Assembly (NCBI RefSeq): GCF_021497885.1
Contig: NZ_CP046523.1
Location: 725,501-789,500 of the forward strand
DNA from: Streptococcus oralis
GTDB lineage: Bacteria > Bacillota > Bacilli > Lactobacillales > Streptococcaceae
Direction of reading: 5' to 3'
Length of the DNA stretch: 64,000 bases
Part shown: positions 55,109 through 63,415 of the stretch, piece by piece
How the letters are laid out: each line of letters opens with the position of its first letter
Numbering within the stretch: the first letter of the stretch is position 1
Notes under the pieces: model-generated
The model's database searches: none
The model's input: the letters and a program-made list of their open reading frames with translations, nothing else
Told to the model about the DNA's origin: nothing
Program-made: the position numbers and the translations under genes

Positions 55109-55211
55109 CTCTATAAAAGATATGTGTAGACAACATAGAAGTGAAGCGCAAATGCAGAGGAGTTGTGAGGTAAGAAAGTTTGCAGAGGAGTGTTTAGATG
55201 ACTATTCTTGA
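55098..55211 (+). CDS. Possible 37-aa small protein
   Basis: ATG 55098 opens a 37-codon frame (MKNNSIKDMCRQHRSEAQMQ...) that overlaps the previous gene by 11 bases and the next by 14. It is Cys- and Arg-rich and has no recognisable domain. The overlap arrangement suggests coupling, but chance is possible. Confidence 0.3.
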   Translation: MKNNSIKDMCRQHRSEAQMQRSCEVRKFAEECLDDYS

Positions 55212-55734
55212 AACAGACCGTCTCATTATACGGGACTTGCAAGAATCTGATTTGCCGACTTTGATCGCTATGAATCAGGATCCGGAGGTCATGCAGTATT
55301 TCCCAAAGCCGTATAGTCAAGCGGAGTCCTTGCGGCTTTATCAGGGCATTCAAGATGAAGTTAAGGCTTATGGATACAGTCTTTGGGCTGTTGAAGAAAA
55401 GGATAGTCAGGAGTTTGTCGGCTTGGTAGGTCTGCACCATTCGGATTTACGGATTTTTGCTGGAAAAGAAGTTGTAGAAATCGGCTGGCGTCTGCGAAAA
55501 GAGTTTTGGAATCGTGGTTATGCGACGGAGGCTGCCCAAGCCTGTCTAGACTTCGCTTTCCAGCAAGCTGGCTTATCAGAAGTTTACTCTTTTACATCCT
55601 TACTCAATCTCCCTTCGCAAAAAATCATGCAAAAGCTAGGCATGGAATTTGTCAAAGAATTCGATAATGAAAAAGTTCCAGCAGCCAGTCCCCTTTATAG
55701 ACATGTCCTCTACAGAATCAAGAATCTCCACTAA
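55198..55734 (+). CDS. GNAT-family N-acetyltransferase (RimJ/RimL type)
   Basis: 178-aa acetyltransferase: N-terminal TILETDRLIIRDLQESDLPT, central VEIGWRLRKEFWNRGYATEA (acetyl-CoA binding R/Q-x-x-G-x-A motif as NRGYATEA) and C-terminal YSFTSLLNLPSQKIMQKLGM. This is the RimJ/RimL-like branch, which acetylates protein N-termini or small amines such as spermidine or antibiotics. Start follows GAGGAGTGTTTAG. The ANT(6)-like gene follows after 16 bases, likely in the same transcript. Confidence 0.85.
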   Translation: MTILETDRLIIRDLQESDLPTLIAMNQDPEVMQYFPKPYSQAESLRLYQGIQDEVKAYGYSLWAVEEKDSQEFVGLVGLHHSDLRIFAGKEVVEIGWRLRKEFWNRGYATEAAQACLDFAFQQAGLSEVYSFTSLLNLPSQKIMQKLGMEFVKEFDNEKVPAASPLYRHVLYRIKNLH

Positions 55735-55750
55735 AAAGGCAGGTATTCCC

Positions 55751-56563
55751 ATGAGAACTCAACCCCAAATGCTTGATTTAATTTTACAAATCGCAAAAGT
55801 GCTCCAAGTCGAGGCTGTCGCCATGTCCGGTTCACGGACAAATCCAAAGGCTCCAAAAGACGAGTTTCAAGATTATGATGTTGTTTTTGTCGTGGACGAC
55901 TTAGATAATCTGACGAGTGACCTTTCTTGGCTGGACCAGTTTGGCAAACGTATCATTGAGCAGCATAATATCTTAGGAAACCGTCGTCTCTTCCTCATGC
56001 TCTTTGAAGATGGTAACCGTATAGATTTGACTTTATGTCCTAAAGAGTATATCAAGGAGTGGGTAGAAAGCGAAGCGGATTTCACGGTGCTAGAAGACCC
56101 TAAGGGATTGTTTGAGTACTATACTACAAATCCTCAACGTTACTGGACAAGTCCAGCTAGTCAGATAGCTTTTGAAACAGCCTGCAATGAATTTTGGTGG
56201 GTTTCCGCATATGTAGTGAAGGGAATCTGTCGCAAGCAACTTCTCTATGCAACTGACCATCTTTACGGTGTTTGTCAACAAGAACTCTTGAAGGTCTTAG
56301 CTTGGCAGGTCGCAAGTGAGATGGGAAAGGTCGATATCGGCAAGAACTACAAATATCTTTTCCAGTATTTACCTACAGAGAAAGAGAAGGAATTCTCAGC
56401 TCTACTTGATTTTTCAAGTGTAGAGAAACTTACTCAGTCATTGTTTGCTACCATGGAACTTTTCCATCAAGAGGCTCAATTCCTTGCTCACAAGATGGGA
56501 TTTGACTATGATATGAAAGTATCTGAGAAGATGATTAAGTATGCTGGGGAGAGGTTGAACTAG
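55751..56563 (+). CDS. ANT(6)-like aminoglycoside adenylyltransferase
   Basis: 270-aa nucleotidyltransferase of the AadE/ANT(6) family. The N-terminal catalytic motif is GSRTNPKAPKDEFQDYDVVF, with Ser and the two Asp residues (DYD) that bind metal and ATP, and FEDGNRIDLTLCP further on. The C-terminal helical domain is typical (YLPTEKEKEFSALLDFSSVE). It is shorter than plasmid AadE (about 300 aa), and such chromosomal copies in streptococci often do not confer resistance, so streptomycin resistance should not be assumed. Start ATG 55751 (MRTQPQMLDLILQ) is chosen over the earlier frame start inside the GNAT gene. Confidence 0.8.
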   Translation: MRTQPQMLDLILQIAKVLQVEAVAMSGSRTNPKAPKDEFQDYDVVFVVDDLDNLTSDLSWLDQFGKRIIEQHNILGNRRLFLMLFEDGNRIDLTLCPKEYIKEWVESEADFTVLEDPKGLFEYYTTNPQRYWTSPASQIAFETACNEFWWVSAYVVKGICRKQLLYATDHLYGVCQQELLKVLAWQVASEMGKVDIGKNYKYLFQYLPTEKEKEFSALLDFSSVEKLTQSLFATMELFHQEAQFLAHKMGFDYDMKVSEKMIKYAGERLN

Positions 56564-56564
56564 T

Positions 56565-57056
56565 ATGTTAGATTATGTATTTGCTACATTTTTTATGGGA
56601 TTCCCAGGAGTACAAATTTTAGTATTGGTGTCCTCTATATTTCTAGCTATCAAAAGAAATAAGTTACATAAAAGGGTGTATGGATTATTTTTCCCGATTA
56701 TTATAACGATGTGTAATATTTGGCTTATTTCAATAGATCGAACAGAGCTTTTTGATGATGCTTTAAGATTTTCTTTCTTTCTAATTTCTTTTTGTTTACC
56801 TATGCTTATTTCTTCCATGCTCTATCACTCCATACGCTTATATTATTTATACAAATCAATCAAGTGGAGAGTCTTCCCTGTAAGTTTCTGTTATTTATTC
56901 GGTTTAATTTTTCATTATCTTAATACAATGCATTGGGAGGAGCTATTTCGAGGGCAAAAGTTTATGTTTAATATCTTGCTGATATCAACTGCTATAGTTT
57001 CTTATTTATCTTGTCAATATTTGTACACACTTCAAAGAAGAAAGAATAATCCATAG
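56565..57056 (+). CDS. Hypothetical membrane protein
   Basis: 163-aa protein with about five hydrophobic segments and few charged residues. No family recognised. It starts one base after the ANT(6)-like gene's stop, so it is probably co-transcribed. Last gene of the accessory block before parC. Confidence 0.65.
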   Translation: MLDYVFATFFMGFPGVQILVLVSSIFLAIKRNKLHKRVYGLFFPIIITMCNIWLISIDRTELFDDALRFSFFLISFCLPMLISSMLYHSIRLYYLYKSIKWRVFPVSFCYLFGLIFHYLNTMHWEELFRGQKFMFNILLISTAIVSYLSCQYLYTLQRRKNNP

Positions 57057-57283
57057 GAAATAGATGCTTTTGCTTAATCTAAATAAGTGTTTGTGAATGA
57101 CTTAAATAGTATCTAAAAATATTTTTCTTAATACCAATTTTAATATAAAAACCACTCTACATTCTTTGAAAGGAGTTGAACACGCCCTAAATGCTGTGTG
57201 AAAAAGATAAATTCTCTTGTGAGCATCGCTCACTGCAATAGTTTCCTATTTTCACTTTGCATTTTACGGGCTTTGTATCCTAT

Positions 57284-59764
57284 ATGAGTAACATTCAAAA
57301 CATGTCCCTTGAGGACATCATGGGAGAGCGCTTTGGTCGCTACTCCAAGTACATCATTCAAGACCGGGCTTTGCCAGACATTCGTGATGGCTTGAAGCCG
57401 GTTCAGCGTCGTATTCTTTATTCGATGAATAAAGATGGCAATACCTTTGATAAGAGCTACCGTAAGTCAGCTAAGTCTGTCGGTAACATCATGGGGAATT
57501 TCCACCCCCACGGCGACAGTTCTATCTATGATGCCATGGTTCGTATGTCTCAGGACTGGAAAAATCGTGAGATTCTAGTTGAAATGCATGGTAATAACGG
57601 TTCCATGGATGGTGATCCGCCTGCGGCGATGCGTTATACTGAGGCGCGCTTGTCTGAGATTGCTGGTTATCTTCTTCAGGATATCGAGAAAAAGACAGTT
57701 CCTTTTGCTTGGAACTTTGACGATACCGAGAAAGAGCCGACGGTTTTGCCAGCAGCCTTTCCCAACCTCTTAGTCAATGGTTCGACTGGGATTTCGGCTG
57801 GATATGCTACGGATATTCCACCGCATAATTTGGCTGAGGTTATCGATGCGACAGTTTACATGATTGACCATCCGACTGCCAAGGTTGATAAACTCATGGA
57901 ATTCTTGCCTGGACCAGACTTCCCTACAGGAGCTATCATCCAAGGGCGTGATGAAATCAAGAAGGCTTATGAAACTGGGAAAGGGCGCGTGGTTGTTCGT
58001 TCTAAGACGGAGATTGAAAAGCTAAAAGGCGGTAAGGAGCAAATCGTTATCACTGAGATTCCTTATGAAATCAATAAGGCCAATCTGGTCAAGAAAATCG
58101 ATGATGTTCGTGTCAATAACAAGGTGGCTGGTATTGCTGAGGTTCGTGATGAGTCTGACCGTGAAGGTCTTCGTATCGCTATCGAACTCAAGAAAGATGC
58201 TAATACCGATCTCGTTCTTAACTATCTCTTCAAATATACTGACCTACAAATCAATTACAACTTTAACATGGTGGCGATTGACAATTTTACGCCTCGTCAG
58301 GTTGGGATCGTCCCAATCTTATCTAGCTATATAGCCCACCGTCGTGAAGTGATTTTGGCTCGTTCCCGCTTTGACAAGGAAAAGGCTGAAAAACGCCTCC
58401 ATATCGTTGAAGGTTTGATTCGCGTGATTTCGATTTTGGACGAAGTCATTGCTCTTATTCGTGCTTCTGAGAACAAGGCTGACGCTAAAGAAAATCTCAA
58501 GGTCAGCTATGAGTTTACTGAGGAACAGGCTGAGGCCATCGTTACCTTGCAACTTTACCGTTTGACCAATACAGACGTGGTTGTCTTGCAGGAAGAAGAA
58601 GCAGAACTTCGTGAAAAGATTGCCATGCTTGCTGCTATCATCGGTGATGAACGAACTATGTACAATCTCATGAAGAAAGAACTCCGTGAGGTCAAGAAGA
58701 AATTCGCGACACCACGTTTGAGTACTTTGGAAGATACTGCAAAAGTAATCGAGATTGACACAGCTAGTTTGATTGCCGAGGAAGATACCTATGTCAGCGT
58801 GACTAAGGCAGGTTATATCAAGCGTACCAGCCCACGTTCCTTTGCAGCATCCACTCTGGAAGAAATTGGCAAGCGTGATGATGACCGTTTAATCTTTGTT
58901 CAATCTGCCAAGACAACCCAACACCTCTTGATGTTTACAACTCTTGGAAATGTCATTTATCGACCAATCCATGAGTTAGCAGATATTCGCTGGAAGGACA
59001 TCGGAGAGCACTTGAGCCAGACCATTACAAACTTTGAAACCAATGAAGAAGTTCTCTATGTCGAAGTCGTGGATCAGTTTGATGATGCTACAACCTACTT
59101 TGCTGCAACTCGTCTTGGTCAAATCAAGCGCGTAGAACGAAAAGAATTCACTCCATGGCGGACCTACAAGTCGAAGTCTGTCAAGTATGCTAAGCTCAAA
59201 GACGAGACAGACCAGATTGTAGCAGTGGCTCCGATTAAACTAGATGATGTACTCTTGATTAGCCAAAACGGTTACGCCCTTCGTTTCAATATCGAAGAGG
59301 TTCCGGTTGTTGGTGCCAAGGCTGCGGGTGTCAAGGCTATGAACCTGAAAGCAGATGATGTACTTCAGGCTGCCTTTATCTGTAACACCTCATCCTTCTA
59401 CCTCTTGACCCAACGTGGAAGCTTGAAACGTGTTTCTTGTGAGGAAATTCCAGCAACCAGCCGTGCCAAACGAGGTCTACAAGTCTTGCGTGAGTTGAAA
59501 AACAAACCGCACCGTGTCTTCTTAGCAGGAGCAGTTGCAGAGCAAGGTTTCGTTGGTGATCTCTTTAGTACAGAAATGGAAGAAAACGACCAAACGCTGC
59601 TTGTCTTATCTAATAAGGGAACAATCTATGAAAGCCGATTGCAAGATTTGAACTTGTCAGAACGTACTAGCAACGGAAGCTTTATCTCAGACACTATTTC
59701 AGATGAAGAAGTTTTTGATGCTTACCTCAAAGAAGTCTTTAAAGAGGATAAAGCGAGTTCATAA
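57284..59764 (+). CDS. parC: DNA topoisomerase IV subunit A
   Basis: 826-aa DNA cleavage subunit of topoisomerase IV. It starts MSNIQNMSLEDIMGERFGRY; the catalytic tyrosine is Tyr118 in AAMRYTEARLS. Quinolone-region residues are the sensitive forms: Ser79 and Asp83 in NFHPHGDSSIYDAMVRMSQD, and Lys137. The C-terminal domain shows the blades typical of ParC (QRGSLKRVSCEEIPATSRAK). ATG 57284 is chosen by family; the site before it is poor. A terminator follows. The 227 bases before it contain GTGAGC-ATC-GCTCAC (57219-57233). Confidence 0.97.
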   Translation: MSNIQNMSLEDIMGERFGRYSKYIIQDRALPDIRDGLKPVQRRILYSMNKDGNTFDKSYRKSAKSVGNIMGNFHPHGDSSIYDAMVRMSQDWKNREILVEMHGNNGSMDGDPPAAMRYTEARLSEIAGYLLQDIEKKTVPFAWNFDDTEKEPTVLPAAFPNLLVNGSTGISAGYATDIPPHNLAEVIDATVYMIDHPTAKVDKLMEFLPGPDFPTGAIIQGRDEIKKAYETGKGRVVVRSKTEIEKLKGGKEQIVITEIPYEINKANLVKKIDDVRVNNKVAGIAEVRDESDREGLRIAIELKKDANTDLVLNYLFKYTDLQINYNFNMVAIDNFTPRQVGIVPILSSYIAHRREVILARSRFDKEKAEKRLHIVEGLIRVISILDEVIALIRASENKADAKENLKVSYEFTEEQAEAIVTLQLYRLTNTDVVVLQEEEAELREKIAMLAAIIGDERTMYNLMKKELREVKKKFATPRLSTLEDTAKVIEIDTASLIAEEDTYVSVTKAGYIKRTSPRSFAASTLEEIGKRDDDRLIFVQSAKTTQHLLMFTTLGNVIYRPIHELADIRWKDIGEHLSQTITNFETNEEVLYVEVVDQFDDATTYFAATRLGQIKRVERKEFTPWRTYKSKSVKYAKLKDETDQIVAVAPIKLDDVLLISQNGYALRFNIEEVPVVGAKAAGVKAMNLKADDVLQAAFICNTSSFYLLTQRGSLKRVSCEEIPATSRAKRGLQVLRELKNKPHRVFLAGAVAEQGFVGDLFSTEMEENDQTLLVLSNKGTIYESRLQDLNLSERTSNGSFISDTISDEEVFDAYLKEVFKEDKASS

Positions 59765-59800
59765 AGAAATCAGTCCAAGTGACTGATTTCTTTATGTTGA
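59762..59800 (+). terminator. Terminator of parC
   Basis: Perfect 14-bp stem TAAAGAAATCAGTC / GACTGATTTCTTTA, 5-nt loop. Confidence 0.8.
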
Positions 59801-59803
59801 AAA

Positions 59804-59818
59804 AATTTTCAGAAAATT
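59804..59818 (+). promoter_or_regulatory. Perfect CodY box upstream of ilvE
   Basis: AATTTTCAGAAAATT, identical to the CodY consensus AATTTTCWGAAAATT. It lies 11 bases before the ilvE -35 box. Confidence 0.9.
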
Positions 59819-59829
59819 ACAAATAATAC

Positions 59830-59857
59830 TTGAAATTTTACTAGAAAAGTGTAGAAT
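59830..59857 (+). promoter_or_regulatory. Promoter of ilvE
   Basis: TTGAAA at 59830-59835, 16-base spacer, TAGAAT at 59852-59857. Confidence 0.75.
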
Positions 59858-59893
59858 AGAACACATAGTTTGAATAGTATAAAGGAGAAACAC

Positions 59894-60916
59894 ATGACAG
59901 TTGCAATTGATTGGGAAAATCTTGGATTTTCTTATATGAAATTACCTTATCGTTATATCGCTCATTATAAAAATGGTCAATGGGATCAAGGAGAATTGAC
60001 AGAGGATGCAACCTTGCATATTTCAGAGTCTTCTCCAAGTCTCCACTATGGACAGCAAGCATTTGAAGGATTGAAAGCCTATCGTACGAAGGATGGCAGT
60101 ATTCAACTTTTCCGTCCTGATGAAAACGCCAAGCGTTTGCAACGTACCTGCGACCGTCTTTTGATGCCTCAAGTACCTACAGAAATGTTTGTGGAAGCTT
60201 GTAAAGCAGTTGTGCGTGCAAATGAAGAGTACGTACCACCATACGGAACAGGTGGAACCCTTTATCTTCGTCCACTTTTGATTGGTGTTGGAGATATCAT
60301 CGGGGTTAAACCAGCAGAAGAGTATATTTTTACTATCTTTGCTATGCCAGTTGGTAACTACTTTAAAGGTGGATTGGTTCCAACGAATTTCTTGATTCAG
60401 GATGAATACGATCGTGCAGCTCCAAATGGTACGGGTGCGGCCAAGGTAGGTGGGAACTATGCTGCTAGTCTCCTTCCAGGTAAAATGGCCAAGTCTCGCA
60501 ACTTTTCAGACGTTATCTACCTAGACCCATCTACACATACAAAGATTGAAGAAGTCGGATCAGCCAACTTCTTTGGAATCACGGCAGACAATGAATTTGT
60601 TACGCCATTGAGTCCGTCCATCTTGCCATCCATTACCAAGTACTCTTTGCTTTACCTGGCAGAGCATCGCTTGGGCTTGACACCGATCGAAGGCGATGTC
60701 CCAATTGATAATTTAGATCGTTTTGTAGAGGCAGGTGCTTGTGGTACGGCAGCGGTTATTTCGCCAATTGGAGGTATCCAACATGGCGATGATTTCCATG
60801 TTTTCTATAGTGAAACAGAAGTAGGTCCTGTTACACGTAAACTCTATGATGAATTGACGGGTATCCAATTTGGTGATGTAGAAGCACCAGAGGGATGGAT
60901 TGTCAAAGTGGACTAA
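59894..60916 (+). CDS. ilvE: Branched-chain amino acid aminotransferase
   Basis: 340-aa class IV PLP enzyme interconverting Leu/Ile/Val and their keto acids. The PLP lysine is in GTGAAKVGGNYAASL near residue 184; the N-terminal SSPSLHYGQQAFEGLKAYRT and C-terminal EAGACGTAAVISPIGGI are typical. ATG 59894 (MTVAIDWENLGFSYMKL) follows AAAGGAGAAACAC; an upstream frame start at 59870 is rejected. A perfect CodY box upstream indicates repression when branched-chain amino acids are abundant, which matches pneumococcal CodY biology. Confidence 0.95.
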   Translation: MTVAIDWENLGFSYMKLPYRYIAHYKNGQWDQGELTEDATLHISESSPSLHYGQQAFEGLKAYRTKDGSIQLFRPDENAKRLQRTCDRLLMPQVPTEMFVEACKAVVRANEEYVPPYGTGGTLYLRPLLIGVGDIIGVKPAEEYIFTIFAMPVGNYFKGGLVPTNFLIQDEYDRAAPNGTGAAKVGGNYAASLLPGKMAKSRNFSDVIYLDPSTHTKIEEVGSANFFGITADNEFVTPLSPSILPSITKYSLLYLAEHRLGLTPIEGDVPIDNLDRFVEAGACGTAAVISPIGGIQHGDDFHVFYSETEVGPVTRKLYDELTGIQFGDVEAPEGWIVKVD

Positions 60917-60934
60917 AAGACATGAAGTAAAGAA

Positions 60935-60975
60935 GAACTCCATAGCAGTTGTAACGCTGAAATGGAGTTTTTTCT
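60935..60975 (+). terminator. Terminator of ilvE
   Basis: AACTCCAT / ATGGAGTT arms with a large interior segment and T6 tail. Confidence 0.65.
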
Positions 60976-61027
60976 TGCTAGTTTGAGCATTTTCTTGTAC
61001 AATAGAAAAAGTGAAGAGAGGTAAAGT

Positions 61028-61258
61028 ATGAGTAAAAAAGATAAGAAAATTGAAATCCAATTAACTGATGCAAAAGTGACTGTTGGAAAAGACAGTTATG
61101 AAGGTTACGTTTTGACAATCGGGAAAAAGGTCATTGGTGAAATTGCCGAATTAGATAGTCAATTTGCCATCATAAAGAATGGAAATGTCGATAGTTTTTA
61201 TAAAAAACTTGAAAAAGCTGTGGAAATTTTGATTGAAAACTATAATTTAACAAAATAA
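61028..61258 (+). CDS. DUF2969 family protein
   Basis: 76-aa soluble protein matching DUF2969, a small family confined to lactic acid bacteria and streptococci. It begins with a Lys-rich stretch (MSKKDKKIEIQLTDAKVTVG), has a central strand-rich part and ends in a helix (FYKKLEKAVEILIENYNLTK). Function unknown. The start follows AAGAGAGGTAAAGT. The tRNA genes follow with their own promoter. Confidence 0.8.
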   Translation: MSKKDKKIEIQLTDAKVTVGKDSYEGYVLTIGKKVIGEIAELDSQFAIIKNGNVDSFYKKLEKAVEILIENYNLTK

Positions 61259-61261
61259 TGC

Positions 61262-61290
61262 TTGTTTTTTTGAAAATTTCATGATATAAT
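61262..61290 (+). promoter_or_regulatory. Promoter of the tRNA genes
   Basis: TTGTTT at 61262-61267, 17-base spacer, TATAAT at 61285-61290 with TG at 61282-61283. Confidence 0.75.
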
Positions 61291-61307
61291 AGTTTTCGTT
61301 AAGCATT

Positions 61308-61388
61308 GGAGAGATAGCGAAGAGGCTAAACGCGGCGGACTGTAAATCCGCTCCTTCGGGTTCGGGGGTTCGAATCCCTCTCTCTCCA
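61308..61388 (+). tRNA. tRNA-Tyr (GTA)
   Basis: Acceptor GGAGAGA pairs with TCTCTCC, anticodon loop CTGTAAA gives GTA, a long variable arm is present as in class II tRNAs such as Tyr, and the T arm has GTTCGAATC. No CCA is encoded. Confidence 0.95.
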
Positions 61389-61397
61389 TCTCATCAT

Positions 61398-61469
61398 TGG
61401 GGTATAGCCAAGCGGTAAGGCAAGGGACTTTGACTCCCTCATGCGTTGGTTCGAATCCAGCTACCCCAG
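61398..61469 (+). tRNA. tRNA-Gln (TTG)
   Basis: Acceptor TGGGGTA pairs with TACCCCA, anticodon TTG in CTTTGAC, T loop GTTCGAATC. 72 bases with no encoded CCA. Nine bases separate it from tRNA-Tyr. Confidence 0.95.
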
Positions 61470-61632
61470 TTCTTAGGTAATAAATTCAAGATAAAAAGAA
61501 AAATATCTTAGGGTATTTTATTTTTATATTGAAAGACGTGAACAATACGAACATGTTCTTGCGGGTGCTTAGGAAAAAAATTATAAGTATGTCAAGTTTT
61601 GGAAAAGACTTGATTGTTGGAGGATTTTTTAG

Positions 61633-62835
61633 ATGAATGAATTTGAAGATTTGCTAAATAGCGTTAGCCAAGTTGAGCCTGGTGATGTTGTTAGTGCTGA
61701 AGTATTGACAGTTGATGCGACTCAAGCTAACGTTGCAATCTCTGGAACTGGTGTTGAAGGTGTCTTGACTCTTCGCGAATTGACAAACGATCGCGATGCA
61801 GATATCAATGACTTTGTGAAAGTAGGAGAAGTATTGGATGTTCTTGTACTTCGTCAAGTAGTTGGTAAAGATACTGATACAGTTACATACCTTGTATCTA
61901 AAAAACGCCTTGAAGCTCGCAAAGCATGGGACAAACTTGTAGGACGCGAAGAAGAAGTTGTTACTGTTAAAGGAACTCGTGCCGTTAAAGGTGGACTTTC
62001 AGTAGAATTTGAAGGTGTTCGTGGATTCATCCCAGCTTCAATGTTGGATACTCGTTTCGTACGTAACACTGAGCGTTTCGTAGGTCAAGAATTTGATGCT
62101 AAAATCAAAGAAGTTGATCCTAAAGAAAACCGCTTCATCCTTTCACGTCGTGAAGTTGTTGAAGCAGCAACTGCAGCAGCTCGTGCTGAAGTATTCGGTA
62201 AATTGGCTGTTGGTGATGTCGTAACTGGTAAAGTTGCTCGTATCACTAGCTTTGGTGCTTTCATCGACCTTGGTGGTGTTGATGGATTGGTTCACTTGAC
62301 TGAATTGTCACATGAACGTAACGTATCACCTAAATCAGTTGTAACTGTTGGTGAAGAAATCGAAGTGAAGATCCTTGATCTTAACGAAGAAGAAGGACGT
62401 GTGTCACTTTCACTTAAAGCAACAACACCTGGACCATGGGATGGCGTTGAGCAAAAATTGGCTAAAGGTGATGTAGTAGAAGGAACAGTTAAACGTTTGA
62501 CTGACTTCGGTGCATTTGTTGAAGTGTTGCCAGGTATCGATGGACTTGTTCACGTATCACAAATTTCACACAAACGTATCGAAAATCCAAAAGAAGCTCT
62601 TACTGTTGGTCAAGAAGTTACTGTTAAAGTCCTTGATGTTAACGCTGACGCAGAACGCGTATCACTTTCTATCAAAGCTCTTGAAGAACGTCCAGCTCAA
62701 GAAGAAGGACAAAAAGAAGAAAAACGCGCTGCTCGTCCACGTCGTCCAAAACGTCAAGAAAAACGTGATTTCGAACTTCCAGAAACACAAACAGGATTCT
62801 CAATGGCTGACTTGTTCGGTGATATCGAACTTTAA
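61633..62835 (+). CDS. rpsA: 30S ribosomal protein S1
   Basis: 400-aa S1 protein of the Firmicute short type with four S1 RNA-binding repeats: around residues 16-80, 100-165, 190-260 (VTGKVARITSFGAFIDLGGV) and 275-345 (VEGTVKRLTDFGAFVEVLPG), followed by an Arg/Lys-rich tail. It helps mRNAs load on ribosomes. The start is ATG 61633 after TTGGAGGATT. The leader (from about 61470) carries the palindrome GAACATGTTC at 61552-61561. Terminator follows. Confidence 0.93.
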   Translation: MNEFEDLLNSVSQVEPGDVVSAEVLTVDATQANVAISGTGVEGVLTLRELTNDRDADINDFVKVGEVLDVLVLRQVVGKDTDTVTYLVSKKRLEARKAWDKLVGREEEVVTVKGTRAVKGGLSVEFEGVRGFIPASMLDTRFVRNTERFVGQEFDAKIKEVDPKENRFILSRREVVEAATAAARAEVFGKLAVGDVVTGKVARITSFGAFIDLGGVDGLVHLTELSHERNVSPKSVVTVGEEIEVKILDLNEEEGRVSLSLKATTPGPWDGVEQKLAKGDVVEGTVKRLTDFGAFVEVLPGIDGLVHVSQISHKRIENPKEALTVGQEVTVKVLDVNADAERVSLSIKALEERPAQEEGQKEEKRAARPRRPKRQEKRDFELPETQTGFSMADLFGDIEL

Positions 62836-62851
62836 TCAAATTGATAATCAC

Positions 62852-62884
62852 AAAATCCTTTGTTTAAAACAAGGGATTTTTCTT
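62852..62884 (+). terminator. Terminator of rpsA
   Basis: AAAATCCTTTGTTT / AAACAAGGGATTTT arms with one G-T pair, then TTC TTTT. Confidence 0.8.
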
Positions 62885-62903
62885 TTGTCTCTTTCTCATT
62901 TTT

Positions 62904-62911
62904 GATATAAT
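62904..62911 (+). promoter_or_regulatory. -10 box of the fRMsr gene (leaderless)
   Basis: GATATAAT preceded by T, giving an extended -10 (TGaTATAAT). It ends six bases before ATG 62918. Confidence 0.65.
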
Positions 62912-62917
62912 AGTTCT

Positions 62918-63415
62918 ATGTTAGATTCAGAAAAACAATCACAATATCAATTGTTAAACGAGGAACTCTCTTATTTACTAGAGGGTGAGAGCAACGTTCT
63001 TGCCAATCTTTCGAATGCTAGTGCCCTCCTAAAATCTCGCTTTCCGAATACTGTATTTGCAGGTTTTTATCTGTTTGATGGTAGCGAGTTGGTTTTAGGG
63101 CCTTTTCAGGGTGGTGTTTCTTGCATTCGCATCCCACTTGGAAAAGGTGTGTGTGGAGAAGCTGCTGAGTTTCAAGAGACTGTTTTAGTAGGGGACGTGA
63201 GCACCTATCCAAACTACATTTCTTGCGATAGTAAGGCCAAGAGTGAAATCGTAGTTCCCATGCTCAAGAATGGTCGATTGCTAGGTGTCTTAGACTTGGA
63301 CTCTTCTCTTATTGAGGATTATAATGCCATTGACCGCGATTACTTGGAACAATTTGTCGCTATTTTGCTTGAGAAGACAGAATGGGACTTTACGATGTTT
63401 GAGGAGAAAGCCTAA
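62918..63415 (+). CDS. GAF-domain free methionine-(R)-sulfoxide reductase
   Basis: 165-aa GAF-domain protein of the fRMsr type, which reduces free methionine R-sulfoxide. Conserved cysteines: the one in [14 protein letters not shown] supplies two (about residues 69 and 79) and the resolving one lies in [17 protein letters not shown] (about 103); [18 protein letters not shown] completes the pocket. There is no Shine-Dalgarno and the -10 box ends six bases before ATG, so the transcript should be leaderless. Its stop overlaps the start of dnaX by one base (TAATG). Confidence 0.85.
   Translation: MLDSEKQSQYQLLNEELSYLLEGESNVLANLSNASALLKSRFPNTVFAGFYLFDGSELVLGPFQGGVSCIRIPLGKGVCGEAAEFQETVLVGDVSTYPNYISCDSKAKSEIVVPMLKNGRLLGVLDLDSSLIEDYNAIDRDYLEQFVAILLEKTEWDFTMFEEKA

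Noticed and set aside
55751..56563. Calling the ANT(6)-like gene a streptomycin resistance gene
   Set aside because: The motif is intact but the protein is shorter than plasmid AadE and chromosomal homologues are often not resistance genes.
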